Of a DNA stretch of 64,000 bases, positions 1 to 12,013 are shown piece after piece. Position 1 is the first letter of the stretch. Each line of letters starts with the position of its first letter. Below the pieces are notes generated by a model. The model was given only the letters and a program-made list of their open reading frames with translations, ran no database searches and had not been told where the DNA came from. This DNA comes from Romanomermis culicivorax (lineage: Eukaryota > Nematoda > Enoplea > Mermithida > Mermithidae). The translations under genes were made by a program, and so were the position numbers. Location of the stretch: positions 248,001 to 312,000 of the forward strand of contig CAWUHX010000035.1 of the NCBI GenBank assembly GCA_963922205.1. Reading direction: 5' to 3'.

Positions 1-809
1 TTAGCTTTGGCCTCGGTTAATCACTTACATTTGCACGCATATTATTGGCCTTATCGTACAAAACTAATTGAATGGGTGAGCTTAAATCGTCATTTGCCTC
101 AGCACGAAAAACTATATTGTATCCAAGTTTATATAGCTATTCTTATCTTTTCAGCCCCAATCGCAACTTTGCCCCGGTATAAATCTCATTAAAGATTGGA
201 TTTTGCCCTGTTTTGTAGTACAATTATTGGACAAAGATTTGGACGGATTCGTATGGTGAGAAGAAAATGGCATTTTCTTCATATCTGAATAAAATAGAAA
301 AATCGACAAATTACTAGCTTAATTTTCGTTGACGAATCGCGAGTCTAAATATCGATTTTCATCCTAAATCCCTTAGAATATTTTTTTTTGTAATGGATCT
401 CTTGCTCAGAACAAAGAGTAAACGGATCTCTAATAGCTTTTGCGTTTATTTCATAGTTTCAGATTGTTAATTTTCTGTGATATTAATTGCATAAACTACT
501 GACAGGTAGTCAGATGTTAGAATTTAATTTTTCCAATTATTTTAAAAATTATGTATCATTGTATAAATCGCTGAAGTCATGAAATCTATTAGTTAATTAT
601 TTTAATCTAATTTTATTCATGAGTTAATCAGTTAGCTATCACAAGTTGACTTTCTCAATATGCCACAGTAGTTGATTAGATTGAAGCCTCTTAAAAATGA
701 GAAATTATGCGACTGGAATCGAATTAGAGTTTACTTTATGCTCATTTCTTGCTGTCATCGTAAGAAAGTTTCGCTAAACTTTTCATACAAATAAACATTG
801 AGAAACTAA
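1..809. other. AT-rich non-coding stretch
   Basis: No gene seen. A short open frame at 7-192 has no splice sites in a sensible place and no recognisable protein features. The sequence is AT-rich with no clear repeat. Confidence 0.5.
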
Positions 810-817
810 AATGTTAG

Positions 818-1006
818 CATACCTGTAATTGGGGGGTGGGAGGCCCCCTCAACTTGGTCAACCATATACCCAACCCCTCAGACTTGAAAAAATTGGCAAA
901 AAGTGCCTTTTCGGGCTTTTTGGGAAAAATTTCGACTTTTTTCGACCCCCTCCCCCAAAATTTCGTATTTACCACCCCCCAACTGGTCGGACATCTTACA
1001 GGTATG
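818..1006. mobile_element. CATACNTG-ended short DNA transposon, copy 1
   Basis: A 189-bp element. It starts CATACCTGTAA and ends TTACAGGTATG, an 11-bp perfect inverted pair, and is flanked by a perfect 8-bp target duplication AATGTTAG (810-817 and 1007-1014). Inside are G runs near one end, C runs near the other, and an AT-rich core. It encodes nothing credible, so it is non-autonomous. The 8-bp duplication fits hAT- or P-type transposases; which one moved it cannot be told from this copy. Confidence 0.85.
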
Positions 1007-1014
1007 AATGTTAG

Positions 1015-1913
1015 TCGTGGGCAATCACTTGGGTCGTATGTCACAATCATACAGACATAAAATGATTACAATTATTAGTTGGAGAAATACTGCAAATGAA
1101 TTTATATCTGCAATAGCGACGTTCGAGGAAATTTATTTCCTACAAAGAACGTAATCTGTATGGCTAGAGAGTAACTTAAAATTTGATTAAATTACTATTA
1201 TTTATTGACAATTTGTCGGCTCAAACGTGACAATGAGTACATATTGAATGCAAGAAAATTATCGTTCTTGGTCAACGCTAAAGTTTATTCTCCATATATC
1301 GTCATCAAAACTAGAAGTACTGCATTCTAAATGGTGTTCCTGATAGTTCCGTCACAGTACCAGGATTTTTTAGCACGGTGCTAGTGAAACCAGAGCCGTG
1401 CTAATGGAAATTTCTTGACGTTAGCACGCGTGCTAATGACCGAAAGGGAGAAATGTTTAAAAAAATCAGAGAAGAAAGTTGAAGATTTCACAAAATTGTG
1501 GTGAAAAATCAAAAATCGTCGTTTTCACAAATAACGTCGTAAATATCCTCATTCCTTTCGTCGCTTCTGCTTAGTGAAAGACTATGGCTCGGATCTGAAT
1601 CAGCATCGGCTCTAACTTGTTGGACATTACTTAGGTAATTTGAAAACAGCTGTTTTGACATATGCTGAAGTTTACGCAAATCAATAATAGTGAGTAGCAA
1701 ATATAATTGTACGTTTTCTGAAAAAATCAATCGAGAGCATATATTGGAGTTGAAGCGCAGTTCCAGGTACAATAAGAACATGTAAACTTTTATCCAAGCA
1801 GAACGTGACTTCAGCGATTCCTAAAAGTTTTACTGTCAAACTAACCACTGAACTTGTCGATTAACTAACCAAGTGCATAATGTAAGAAGCTGATTTAATT
1901 AGAATCAGATAAG
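1015..1913. other. non-coding stretch, no feature seen
   Basis: No credible exon. A minus-strand open frame at 1509-1781 is compositionally like the surrounding AT-rich DNA and shows no recognisable domain. The phrase 'gtgctaatg' recurs at about 1380-1440 and again at 2297-2345, a hint of a decayed repeat. Confidence 0.4.
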
Positions 1914-1921
1914 AGTCTTAT

Positions 1922-2168
1922 CAGACATGCACGGCAAGAATTTTCCAGGGGGAGGGTCTATGGACTTTTTCCAGGGGGGTGGGTGAGCAAAAAAACAAAA
2001 GAGTCTAGCAAGCCTGTTTTTCATACAAAATATGCACAAAAATCATCAAAAAAGCTGTCTAGGAAAAAGTTCAGGAGGGGTGTTTGACGATTTTTTCGGC
2101 CAGGGGGGTGGCCAGGGTCTCAGGTATGGGAGTTTACCCCCCCCCCTACCCCCCTATGTGCATGTATG
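1922..2168. mobile_element. CATACNTG-ended short DNA transposon, copy 2
   Basis: A 247-bp element starting CAGACATGCAC and ending with the complement of CATACATGCAC, flanked by a perfect 8-bp duplication AGTCTTAT (1914-1921 and 2169-2176). The interior holds G runs on the left and a C run on the right. Non-coding. The GCAC end variant links it to the longer copies at 3478, 38591 and 59956. Confidence 0.8.
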
Positions 2169-2917
2169 AGTCTTATTCCTTTTGAAAGTACCAACATGAA
2201 GCAGGATTCCACGAGTTCATAACACTATAAAAGCAGGATATTAGAATTGACAGACTCGCACATTAGTTTGACACCAACAAAGTAACATTTATCAACCGTG
2301 CTAATGAAATATTTTTTGATGAGCACGAATGCTAATGGGACTCGTGCTAAAAAACAGTACAGTATCGTGTATCTAATTCGTACGTTCCCATACAACGAAT
2401 TTTTTGAGAATTCTGGATGTCAGAAACAAATGATTAACCGTAGACGAAGGATGTAGAATTGAATGATAACTGCACTTCGTCTATTATGATACACTTTCTG
2501 AGAGTTTCGACTTATTCGAAAATTGCAGTATCCTCGTGTTGATATTCATTAAGCCTGACAATCAAGTTTTGCTTATCAGTACAACAAAAATTTAAATTTT
2601 TACAATTTTTGACATTTCGTGTTCTATTTACTAGTTTTGATATATGACACAGGGTGGTCACTAGCTCGGATTTTTTTGGAAACCTGTAAATCCTAGAAAT
2701 AACTAGTAATCCAAACAAATCACATTTTAAGTCATTTTTTAAGCAGTTGTGAAATGCTTTTTTGACTTCAAGAAGTTTCAGCGTTATACGAATTTCTTAT
2801 AACTAAATTAATTCTTTATTTCGAAAATATCCTAATATTATTTATAATTTCAAGTTTGGTATTTATCTGATATTCTTACTGCATAACTGTTATGTTATTA
2901 AACAAATGTGATATATG

Positions 2918-3326
2918 CATACATGTAATTGGTGTGAAGTGCCATTTGATTGACCACCCCCCCCCCAGAAATGTTCGGCCATATGGCTAGCCGTTGGGTA
3001 ATCCTCCCTCAGAATTTGCCAATCATATGGTCAGCCGTATGGTAGTCAGAGGGACTCTCATACTTTTGGTCGGAAAAATATCAGTTGTTTGATGAAAAAA
3101 TATCATTTTTAAACAAAAAATAGTGAAATATGTTAATTTTCTCGGCGCTTTGCGCCACAAATAGACAAAAATAACTATTTTTTGAATTATTCTTCTGCCT
3201 TTTTTGATAAAAAAATCGAATTTTTTCTTATGGATCCCGTCTAAAATTTTGTACAATTGATGACCCTCCGCTCCAAAGAAAGCGCTTAACCCCTCTCCCC
3301 AGACCTCTGAGCTCCGTTACACATGT
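2918..3326. mobile_element. CATACNTG-ended element, diverged copy
   Basis: Begins CATACATGTAATTGG like the copy at 7152-7585 and shares its inner features: ATGGCTAGCC-type sequence, a GGCGC/GCGCC hairpin near 3145, and the CTGAGCTCCGTTAC right end. The right terminus (TTACACATGTGTG) is altered and no matching target duplication is seen, so the right boundary is uncertain. Confidence 0.6.
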
Positions 3327-3477
3327 GTGGACAAATACACTAATGTTCTTCGCCAATTCGGTGTTTTTGGCTAGAAAAATTGGAAATCGGTACGCGAATT
3401 TTTTTTTGTTGTTTAGCCAAATGGCGAAAAAATTTTGGGGTTCGAGATCGAAAAGATACATTTCAGAAGGTCAAAAC

Positions 3478-3825
3478 CATACATGCACGTGGGGGGTTTG
3501 GGCGGTTTTGACCCTCCTAGCAATTATTGAGAAGATGATGAAGGAAAATGAGCTCGAGAGAAGAGAAAGTCGTCGTAAAAATGAAAATGATTCTGTAGTT
3601 TAACAATTTTTCTCAACAAAGCATACTTGATTCTAAAGAAGTAACATTAAAATATTAAAAAGTGCTGTCTGGGCAAATAATTTCGCATATCTGACTTATA
3701 TAGGTTAAAGAATATGCTGCTTGGATGTTAGAAGACCTTTCTTTTCGTTATCATGAACAAATAATTTATATTCCACCCCCTATCCTGACTGACCCCCAGC
3801 AGAATTTCTATGCTGTGCATGTATG
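3478..3825 (+). mobile_element. CATACATGCAC-ended element, long subfamily
   Basis: A 348-bp element: left end CATACATGCACG, right end GTGCATGTATG, flanked by a perfect 8-bp duplication GTCAAAAC (3470-3477 and 3826-3833). Clear relatives lie at 35358, 38591 and, inverted, 59956. The interior is shared by all copies: G-rich left subterminal part, a purine-rich stretch with repeated AGAGAAGAG, then an AT-rich tail. No transposase. Confidence 0.85.
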
Positions 3826-3833
3826 GTCAAAAC

Positions 3834-4935
3834 CTCAAAAGTTTTCTGCGCAATCATTATAGTAATGATTATTTGCTATCATTCAGCTCAAGCGCCGCCG
3901 TTAGCGTGTCCTCTTCAATACTCAGTCAACCTTCAATAGTTTTCATCATCTAAAATGTATCATCGCTCTCCTTAAGAGGGAATCATCTATATTTTGTTCG
4001 AATATTCAGCCAAACGTAAGGATAATAGCAACTAATTTCCACGGAAACCTTTCCCTGGTTTCAAAAATTTTTGAATTTTCTATGCATAAAAAAAATTTCA
4101 ATGGTCAGACATCAGCGCTATGCAATGGCATTTGTTGTTGACAGTTGAAGAATCGGAGCTTCTGGTGTCTGATTTTCGAATTTCCATTACATTTTCTCAC
4201 TTCTAAATGATTCAATACGATTTTTCCTGTGCCCCAATTTCTGAAATATGTTTGCTTCTAGGTGATTTTTCTATCTAGTTATCATAGAAGTCATCTATGA
4301 AAAAAAATGATCGGAAAAATTGAAGCTCAAATATTTGAGTAGAAATGTTGTAAAGATTCATTTTAAAGCGTTCTAGAATATCGAAGTACGAAAATTTTCT
4401 GTCGCGCAGGAGGGAAAGGTGAATCAAATAGTCTTTTATTCTTCGCCCTTTTTCTCTCGCTCGAAGTTTTCCGAAATTTTTAAACACAATATTTTCTATG
4501 GGAAACAACAAAGACATCATCCTAGAATGAAAATGTAAAGCCTTCGTTTAAGGAAAAGTGTTAAGATTCCTTTTCCGGCGTTCTAGAATATAAAGATCTA
4601 CAAAATTCTCCGGTGCTCTGTGCTAAAATTAAGCCTCGCATCAAATCTATAAATCTTTAGCTTCAATGATAAAAATGCCGACAACGGTTATTTTTGTTCA
4701 ATAATTCTGAATAATGTCGTTGAGTTAGAAAAACAGATGCAATATTTGAAGATTTTCTTGTGAATCTACAATCTTTTCGCGCATTTTTTCACGATTTTAA
4801 TTTGAGATGGTAAAAAATTTCCTTCCAAAAAGGATTTTTGTCCTCTTCGCACAGTGCAGACGAAGGCGTGCGGGAAAAGTCTGACTCAAGAATTTCCATT
4901 TTCTCTCCATTTTTAATGAATTACATAATTTTCAG
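3834..4935. other. intron or intergenic DNA with decayed repeats
   Basis: About 3885-3995 matches the 'ttttcatcatcttaaacgt' core of the hAT-like family seen at 25664 and 56885, so it is an old fragment. Two diverged direct copies of about 80 bp lie at roughly 4340-4420 and 4560-4640, each with 'gcgttctagaatat'. Upstream exons of the gene at 4936 may lie here or left of the window; none can be recognised. Confidence 0.4.
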
Positions 4936-6105
4936 GCGCGTTCACAAAATAATCGACTATTTGACGCTATCCGAAACGCCTCACAACGTGTTTGTGGCCC
5001 GAGCTCCCAAGTGGCGGACGTCAGATTCGTCGGGAATAGAAAATAGCAAGAGTAGCCAAGTCCAAAGTGAATCCCTATACGTCACGTTTTACATTTTTCC
5101 TCGGAAACCGCTTTACGGCACTAAACCTATAACGACTCTTGCGCCCGCGTCTTGCGAAATGGGTGGCCATGTGCTAGTCTACAGTAAAGAATAGCATTTT
5201 TCAATTTCCTATGACCTGAGGAAATACGCAAACTTTACGTTAGGGATGATTATTTCTCCGCTGTAGTTACCGCAAAAATTTCAATTCAAGAATCATTTTT
5301 TCACGACAACGGTTGCTATAGTCTGTTTTTTATAAAATGCTTCCTAAGCGACACAAATCAGTACTGTCGTCAAAATCGTTTGCATATAGCTCTTACCGTA
5401 AAATGTTCCACTCGAAAAATTTTTAAGGGGTTAAGTCAGTATGGTCACAAAATTCCAGTCCTATAAGATATATATTTATCAGATAATCGTGAAAATCTGG
5501 AATACTACTTGCTTTCCACTTTCATTATTTAGAAGCATTTCTAGAAAAACAGATAATAGTGTGGTAATTGATTCCTCGGGAGACTGTGTGGTAAAATCTC
5601 ATAGAATTTCATAGATGAAGAAGTATTTCATTATACGGCGTCCTGCTGCATATTTTGCTTCTTTTTATTTCACCCGGTATTGGAATATATGTAAAAGGAT
5701 TTGTTGATATGAAAAGGGATTAACAAATTGGCTCAAAATTCATGATATTCCAGCTCTTTTGCAGAATAAGAGTCTGACAACTTACGGAATGTTTGAATTT
5801 TAAATATTATAAATTTTTTCGAGGTGAATATCGCATACTGTTCTTAAACAGTGAAAAACACAAGGCTTTCCTCAACAGTTTCGCTGTCATTCTGTGTACA
5901 CTTTTCATTTTTTCCATTCGGGAAGCACCCACCAGTCTTTTATGTCATATTCATTCGGTTCCCCGTTTTTCTAGATACCTGGGCTTTTCAAGAATTAAAC
6001 GAAGAAAAAGTGGTTAGAATCATGTCCGAAGAAGCCAAATTAGATCAAGATCAATTTGACGCACATTGCCAAAGAATCAGATCCCTGTTCACGTCCAGTA
6101 TTTGA
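4936..6105 (+). CDS. 3' end of an unidentified conserved-looking gene (two exons)
   Basis: Two exons join in frame: 4936-5183 (acceptor ATTTTCAG, donor A|GTAAAG) and 5975-6105 (acceptor TTTTTCTAG, stop TGA at 6103-6105). Together they encode about 126 residues: a start with RVHKIIDYLTLSE, a mixed hydrophobic/polar middle with ARAPKWRTSD and LYVTFYIFPRKPL, GGHVLVYN across the junction, and an acidic, probably helical C-terminus ending RIRSLFTSSI. Codon use is GC-richer than the flanks and both splice phases agree, so the exons look real. I do not recognise the family and assign no function. The 5' part is missing. Confidence 0.6.
5315..5559. mobile_element. CTATAGTCTG-ended MITE in intron
   Basis: A 245-bp element inside the intron of the 4936-6105 gene. 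The left end is CTATAGTCTGTTTTTTAT, followed by 'aaaatgctt'. The right end is the matching inverted form, with the last part mutated to 'agataatag'. The same family appears intact at 40082, 46307, 48428 and 58793. TA at both ends suggests a Tc1/mariner-type target. Confidence 0.75.
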
Positions 6106-6669
6106 TTACTTCATGCATCTTATTTTTAAAACAGGTCGTTTTTCCGGAATGCTAAATTGTGATACACGTGGATTTGTCATCATTTGCAAATCTTTCGGCA
6201 GCCAAAATGTAGTGGCGAACATTCTTTCGGATCAGTTTATATTGGGAACGTGACCTTTTTTATTTTCACTTTATTATCGCGATTATTTGTGCAAATTTCC
6301 TTTTTTTTACCGCGGCATATTTTTTGGAATCATCCGGTATAATGTTAGAAACCCATTGGAGAAAGTTCATCATTATTCAACAATTTACGACGATAAAAAA
6401 TCATCAGAACAGCCTGCATAAAGGTAAAAAGCGTTAAAATACTACGGGAAAAAAGGAAATTAAAAATACATTGCGTATCAGGATTATCATGATCTTCAAT
6501 AATGGCAATTATCTTGAAAAATCAAGCGAACGAACGGCTGATCCGCGTCTAATTTTTGTGTGCAAAATGGACACACAGGAATGAATTCGCTGGTACCGTG
6601 GGGCAGAGGAATTCTGGACCAATATCTGGAATATGAAAAGAACTGAAAAATTTAGTGGCATGATTCATT
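6106..6669. other. 3' flank, no further gene seen
   Basis: Follows the stop codon of the unidentified gene. No canonical AATAAA was found close to the stop; an ATTAAA lies near 6459. An open frame at 6056-6253 overlaps the last exon in another frame and is not considered real. Confidence 0.35.
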
Positions 6670-9400
6670 GAATGAATTGCAAGCAGATTTTCAAAATTTA
6701 CGTTTCCACGCTTTAGACACGATTTGTGTGAGGTTCTACTTTCCCTATGATAAGTTGAAAATTAATCATACCTCAAAATCAGATATTTTGGGTAGTTTCG
6801 TGCGCTGACTTCCATGGTACCATTTGTTTTGCTTGTAAACCAAAATTCGCGCCGCTACAGTATGCCAAAGTTTGAAAATTGATGATTTTTCGGCATTTTT
6901 CAGTGGTCTTGCTAACTAAGCGATATTCCAAAATCGCATTGATCTTATTTGGTGAATGAATATTCATTTTACAGAGGAGAGAATAATCTCTCTTCTGATG
7001 TAATATTTACAGCAAATAATTGCATATTACACTTTTTCATAAAGTTCAAAGTGTCAAAAATGAGCCGTAAGATTGGAAAAATTTTGTTCATGGTCACTCC
7101 CGAGCACCTTCCAATCGGAAGCTGCAGAATTTAATTTTCTTATATTGTAGCCATACATGTAACGGAGCTCCGAGGTCTGGGGGGGTTGGAGCACTTTTTT
7201 GGGGCCGAGGGTCAGTAATTCCCAAAATTTTGGGGGGAGGGGTCCCTGAAGGAGAAAAAATTCGATTTTTTCCATGAAAAATGTCCGAAAAACGGTTTAA
7301 AAAGTAGTAATTTTTGTCTAAAAAATGATAAAATATGTACTTATGGCGCGAAGCGCCGAGAAAATTGACGTTTTTGACCATTTTTTGTTCAAAAATTGAC
7401 ATTTTTCATGGAAAAAATGACATTTTTCAGTATTTTTCCGACTAAAACTATGGTGGTCCCTAGGGCTACCATATGGCTAGCCATAGTATTGGAAAGTCCT
7501 GGGGGGGGTCGCCCAATGGCTAGCCATATGGTCGACGATTTCTGGAGGTGGGGTCCCATAGCGCTTCCCCCCAATTACATGTATGATTGTAGCTCATCCA
7601 TTTTTACTGCATTGGTTAAATTTTCATCAAAATTTTTGACCCTTTTTGGGAGCTGCACTGCTCTGAAGAAGGCATACTTATGAAAATTTCATAGGAATCA
7701 TTCTATGTGCCAGGTGGCCCTTGTCTACCCCTTGTGATATATCCATTACGTATACTATAGAATTATCAAATAACTAACAGGCTATAGTTTGATGTATTAA
7801 TTGTTTCACAAGCAAACATTTTAAACTCTGCAAGAAAGTTTGAACAAATTACTGAAAAGAGAAATTTTTGATGCATCTCTTCTGAGGCATCCTGTTGTTC
7901 AACCATTGTAAATTGATCGATGAAATTTTTCGAGTGACTCGACTCACATCTTTTATTTTTACTCGTCTAATGTGAACGTTTTGAATTTTTCCTGCATTTG
8001 ATGGCATATTTAGTTGATGGCATATTTAGTGGAGTCAATCAGCATTTTTGTATCAGCTTTCAGAATGTGCAGACACCTACAGCTCCTAAAACGGTACATT
8101 AATTTGATTGAAATTTTAACACAATATGTCAGACAATAGTGGCTACAGAAATCAAGAAAAAAATTCTGTGGCATCCTTTGGGAAGGTGCCAAAAAAAGGT
8201 CCCAAAGTCCTTTGGGACATTTTTCGGTTTATTTTGACATCGATTTTGAAACTCTAAAATGAAATAAAAAGTGTAAAGTAAGAGATTAGAGAGTGTTCTT
8301 CATACCGACATATAAAGCACGGTCTTCTGCATGCATTCAACATTTGGCTTCAGAGTCGCGTCTTTTCTGAGCTGTGATATTCCGAAACACGTGTACAGAC
8401 TGAAAAATGTCAAAAAATGTAAAAATTCCAAACTTTGGAGTACTGTAGCTTTGTGAATTTTGACTTTTGCGCAGAATGAATGCTGTCACGATATTCAGCA
8501 TGTAAAACTACTCAAAATATCTCTCTTTCAGATATTATTAATTTTCAACTTATCATAGGTCAATGGAGCAGAAGGTAGAATCTCTCAGAAATCGTGTCTT
8601 AAAATAATTAGGGAAAATCTCCGATTTCGAAGAATGGTTACAAAAATTTGAATGATTATGAATTAAAGGGATTTTACTTTTTTTGCTTCTGATTTTCGAC
8701 AGTTCGGGTTTTTTTGAGTGTAAAATGTTCGTTAGTTAAACAATTAGTACATCAAACTATAGTCTGTTAGTTACTTGATAATTCTATAATGCAGGTAATA
8801 AATGTATTACAAGGGGTAGACAAGGACCATACGGAAGATGCAGTGACCTTGAGCGATTTCCATAAGTGTGCCCTGTTCAGAACTGTGCAGCTCCCCAAAC
8901 AGTTTTGATGAAAATTATACCAATACAGTAAGAATGCATTAGCTATGAAATAACAAAATAAAATTCCGCAGTTATCGATGGGAAGATGCTCGGAAGTGCT
9001 CATAAACAAAGTTTTTACAATTTTGACGGCTCATTTTCGACACTTTAAACTCCCTTAAAAAGTGTAATATGCAATAATGTACTGTAAATATCACATCAAA
9101 ATAACGCATATCGTCTCCTGTGTAAAATGAATATTCATTTATCGAACAAGATAAATTCCATCCCGAAAAATCGCTTGGCTGGCAAGACCACTGAGAAATG
9201 CCACGAAATCAATTTTAGCATACTGTAGCGGAACCAATGATACCCTGAAACTCAACACACGAAACTACCAAAAATATCACATTTTGAGATATGATTAATT
9301 TTCAACTTATCATAGGGAAGGACGAACCTCTCAGAAATTGTATCATAAAACCTCAGTGAATGAACGAATTTCACGAAATTTTCAAGATAAACAACCATGT
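6670..9400. mobile_element. long-inverted-repeat element, about 2.7 kb
   Basis: The left arm (about 6670-7810) and right arm (about 8725-9400) are inverted copies: 'ttccctatgataagttgaaa' near 6740 reappears inverted near 9300, 'cagtggtcttgc' near 6903 is inverted near 9187, and 'ttgatgtattaattgtttc' near 7790 is inverted near 8740. The left arm has been split by the 434-bp insertion at 7152-7585. A further inverted fragment lies at about 8450-8600, and another copy enters at 63640. No transposase frame survives in the centre. The outer boundaries are approximate. Confidence 0.7.
7152..7585. mobile_element. CATACNTG-ended element inserted in long-inverted-repeat arm
   Basis: A 434-bp element with ends CATACATGTAA and TTACATGTATG and a perfect 8-bp target duplication ATTGTAGC (7144-7151 and 7586-7593). 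It carries G runs, the 12-bp palindrome ATGGCTAGCCAT, and a GGCGC/GCGCC hairpin near 7345. It interrupts the left arm of the 6670-9400 element; the right arm lacks it and acts as the empty site. Confidence 0.9.
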
Positions 9401-10602
9401 TAAATCGTAAGAAACAAAAGCTGGGAGATACTAACCGCATTTTATTAAAAAAACGTTATACTTTCAAGCAAATAGTGGTGACACGTTCACTCATCAAGGT
9501 CAATCGGCAACAAGATAGCTGAAAAATGTGTTTTTCTCATTTTTCATTTTCTCATTTATTTTTTACCTGTGAATATTCTCGTACCCCTTCGATATTATAC
9601 GTGTGCATCTCATAAACTTTTTTTTAAACATTGTATACAGTATGAATATCGCATATGATTGTGACCGCCACAGCCCCATTACCGCTGTTCGAAAGAAAAA
9701 ATTAATTGGTGCTTGCCGGACTAATTTTTAGCTTGATGTTCTTCATGCCTTATGCACATAAAAATATTTCAAGAAAGTATGAAACCTCATGGCCACACAA
9801 TCCGTAATTTATAATTTTTCACTGCATACCGGTAAAGATTCAGTGACTTTCATCGCTTCAAAAAATTCTCCTGCAAATGTCATGAAAACGCGCGCGAACC
9901 CCAATGATATTTAGTGATTGTTGATAACAATTTGGTGGTATATTTGTTTCGGTTAGAAGAAGCTCATGTCTCTGAAATTTCTGTTGAATTTTTGAAAATT
10001 TTCACAACGCTTATAATTCTTAATGTTTGACATACGGTCACTGAATAGATTATTTCAACCTAATGGCCATTTGAGAAACTTGGATCACTCAAATTCACGG
10101 ACAAGATTCATGCATTTCCTCATCTTTCCAAAACTATGGTTCAAAGAATAAAAAGTGAGAATCCAGGACATGAGGACTGCGCCAAACATATTCGTTTAAC
10201 GAAAAGTGTGAGCTTCAAAATGATATAGATTACGACGCAAGGAACGGGTAGACGCGCCTTGAAATTAACGTAATTGATCAGCCGTCATTACGTACAGAAC
10301 TTTTCTCATCATGATTATATTATATTATTTTCTAAAATTTCTCACTCCTACAACTTTTCGTTCAAAATCGTGTTTGGCCTACTGTATCATTTACAAATCT
10401 TATAGCAGTGAATGAAAATGAATTTCGAGTTCAATCATTCTTTTCTCTGCTCATTTTTCTCACGATCGGCTAAAAATCCACATTTTTACCGGTAACGGGC
10501 CGATCGCGTAATGAATCCTTCACCGTATGAGGAAGGTCGCGGTAATGGACCTGTCGCGTAACGAGCTCTACGCGTTCCACTTACGTTAAATTTCTCAAAG
10601 TC
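9401..10602. other. non-coding stretch with a short GC-rich duplication
   Basis: No exon recognised. Two related GC-rich segments containing 'cggtaa.gg.c..tcgcgtaa' lie near 10493-10513 and 10540-10562; they stand out from the AT-rich surroundings and might belong to another decayed minisatellite. Confidence 0.35.
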
Positions 10603-11090
10603 GTTTCTACGGTGTAGTCTCAACCTTGCCACCATCCAAACATAGCTACCGTTTGATATGACGGTAAAAATTCACCATTTTATATAACGTTTTTGAAGGG
10701 CTTCGTGGATATAAATTTGGCGTAACATACTAACATTTAATCTTGTGAAGCAAACAGGATGCCTCTATATTCACAAAACATGTTAAATAATCATGCCATC
10801 AAGGCGTCTTTAATTTTCATAAGTTTCTTTGGAAATGATTGAATTGTGATGGTAAGCTAGGCTTGCTGGTTCTAATGCACATTTGCATAACTAGGGCGTA
10901 CTGCATATGGATGACTTCAGTTCAATTTAATATTTTCTACATCAAGAATTGAAGAATATTTTGCCGATTGTCGAACCGCGAAATCCTCAATTTTCCCAAA
11001 AGAATCAAAGCATTTATCTAATGATGTTTTATCAAATTATTGCGTCTGTAAATTTTGCTTGCCTCTTAGAAAAGCGGAATCAGCCAGAGC

Positions 11091-11455
11091 TATGGTTCAA
11101 AAAGAAAGACTTGTGACGGATCTAACCATGGGTCAGAACATCGCACGCAGGCTTGCCGTCGTCTACTTCCGACCAACATAAACATCTGGGTATGTTTATT
11201 TCACTTTGACCGATTTCTGAAGCACTGGCTACAGTCAAATATCTGGAAGCAGCTTACGAGGATGAAAATGGACAATTGGGACCTTGGAAAATCCAACAAG
11301 AAAAATATCCTTTATCTAAGAATACGTGACTCCGTGGGCAGTTCGATGTGCCGACTTGGAATAATTTTGACAACATTTTGATGTTCAATGAGCAATTGGT
11401 TGAATGTTCAGGCCTGCAAACAACAAACCATGCGGAAGGGTGGCACAATAAAATA
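11091..11455 (+). pseudogene. MULE-type transposase remnant, C-terminal part
   Basis: Conceptual translation gives broken but recognisable MULE signatures in order: MVQKERLVTDLTMG then IARRLAVVYFRPT, like the helical segment after the DDE domain; SEALATVKYLEAAYEDENG; then PTWNNFD and TTNHAEGWHNKI, matching the W-N-x-Y/F and TNN-x-x-E-G-W-H motifs near the end of MULE transposases from animals. Stops (one after PLSKNT, one after PT) and at least one frame change show it is dead. It lies inside the FB1 inverted arms, which ties that element to the MULE superfamily. The N-terminal catalytic part was not found. Confidence 0.65.
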
Positions 11456-11930
11456 GACTAGGATTTGGGTAACGCCTTGAGTTCATTTTTGAATTGATTT
11501 CACTGAACCAATCATTTAGACCAAGTATGTACATAATTGTTAAAGAATTTGATCTACAAAACATTTAACTTTTTATTCTTGCCAATGAATTGCTCAAAAG
11601 AATTATTTTAGATACGAATTAGACAGCTGATGAGGGGAATTCAACCGAGACAATATATTTTTCGTTGCAAGTGGAAAAAAATTTTGTGCGTTCAAAAATT
11701 GCTTTTGTGTGAATGATGCCGTTGGCTGTAGATATTTGAAGCACTTAGTGTAACTGCTCAGTTGAAATGTTTGATTGATTCAGTAAATTTGAGGAAATAA
11801 GTCATTTGTAAAATTGAGAAATAAGCAAGGAAGGCACACTGCTTGCTTCACGAAATCATATGCCAGCATGTTACGAAATCCTTAATAACATAGTATAAAA
11901 AATGGTAACTTTTTACCATCATATCAAACG

Positions 11931-12013
11931 GTGGCAATGTTGGGACGGTGGCAATGTTGAGACGATGACAATGTTGGGACGATGGCAATGTTGGGATGGT
12001 GACAATGTTGGGG
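11931..12013. repeat. 17-bp minisatellite, right arm of FB1
   Basis: Five tandem units of exactly 17 bp of the form gtggcaatgttgggacg with a few substitutions. The left arm at 10617-10650 holds about two inverted units. Confidence 0.85.

Noticed and set aside
836-1060. Overlapping open frames on both strands
   Set aside because: They lie inside the 818-1006 transposon and come from its G/C runs.
8185-8220. Hairpin GTCCCAAAGTCCTTTGGGAC as a terminator-like structure
   Set aside because: Isolated, in a repeat centre of a eukaryotic intergenic region; no gene ends here.
9765-9820. Minus-strand GLCGHEVSYF, considered as the missing Pellino CGH motif
   Set aside because: No second CPFC pair, no splice sites in the right phase and no other family residues around it.
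11254-11448. Minus-strand frame ending IFQGPN, reminiscent of the Pellino C-terminus
   Set aside because: No Cys/His pairs in the right order; the plus strand of the same stretch encodes MULE motifs, which explains the frame better.
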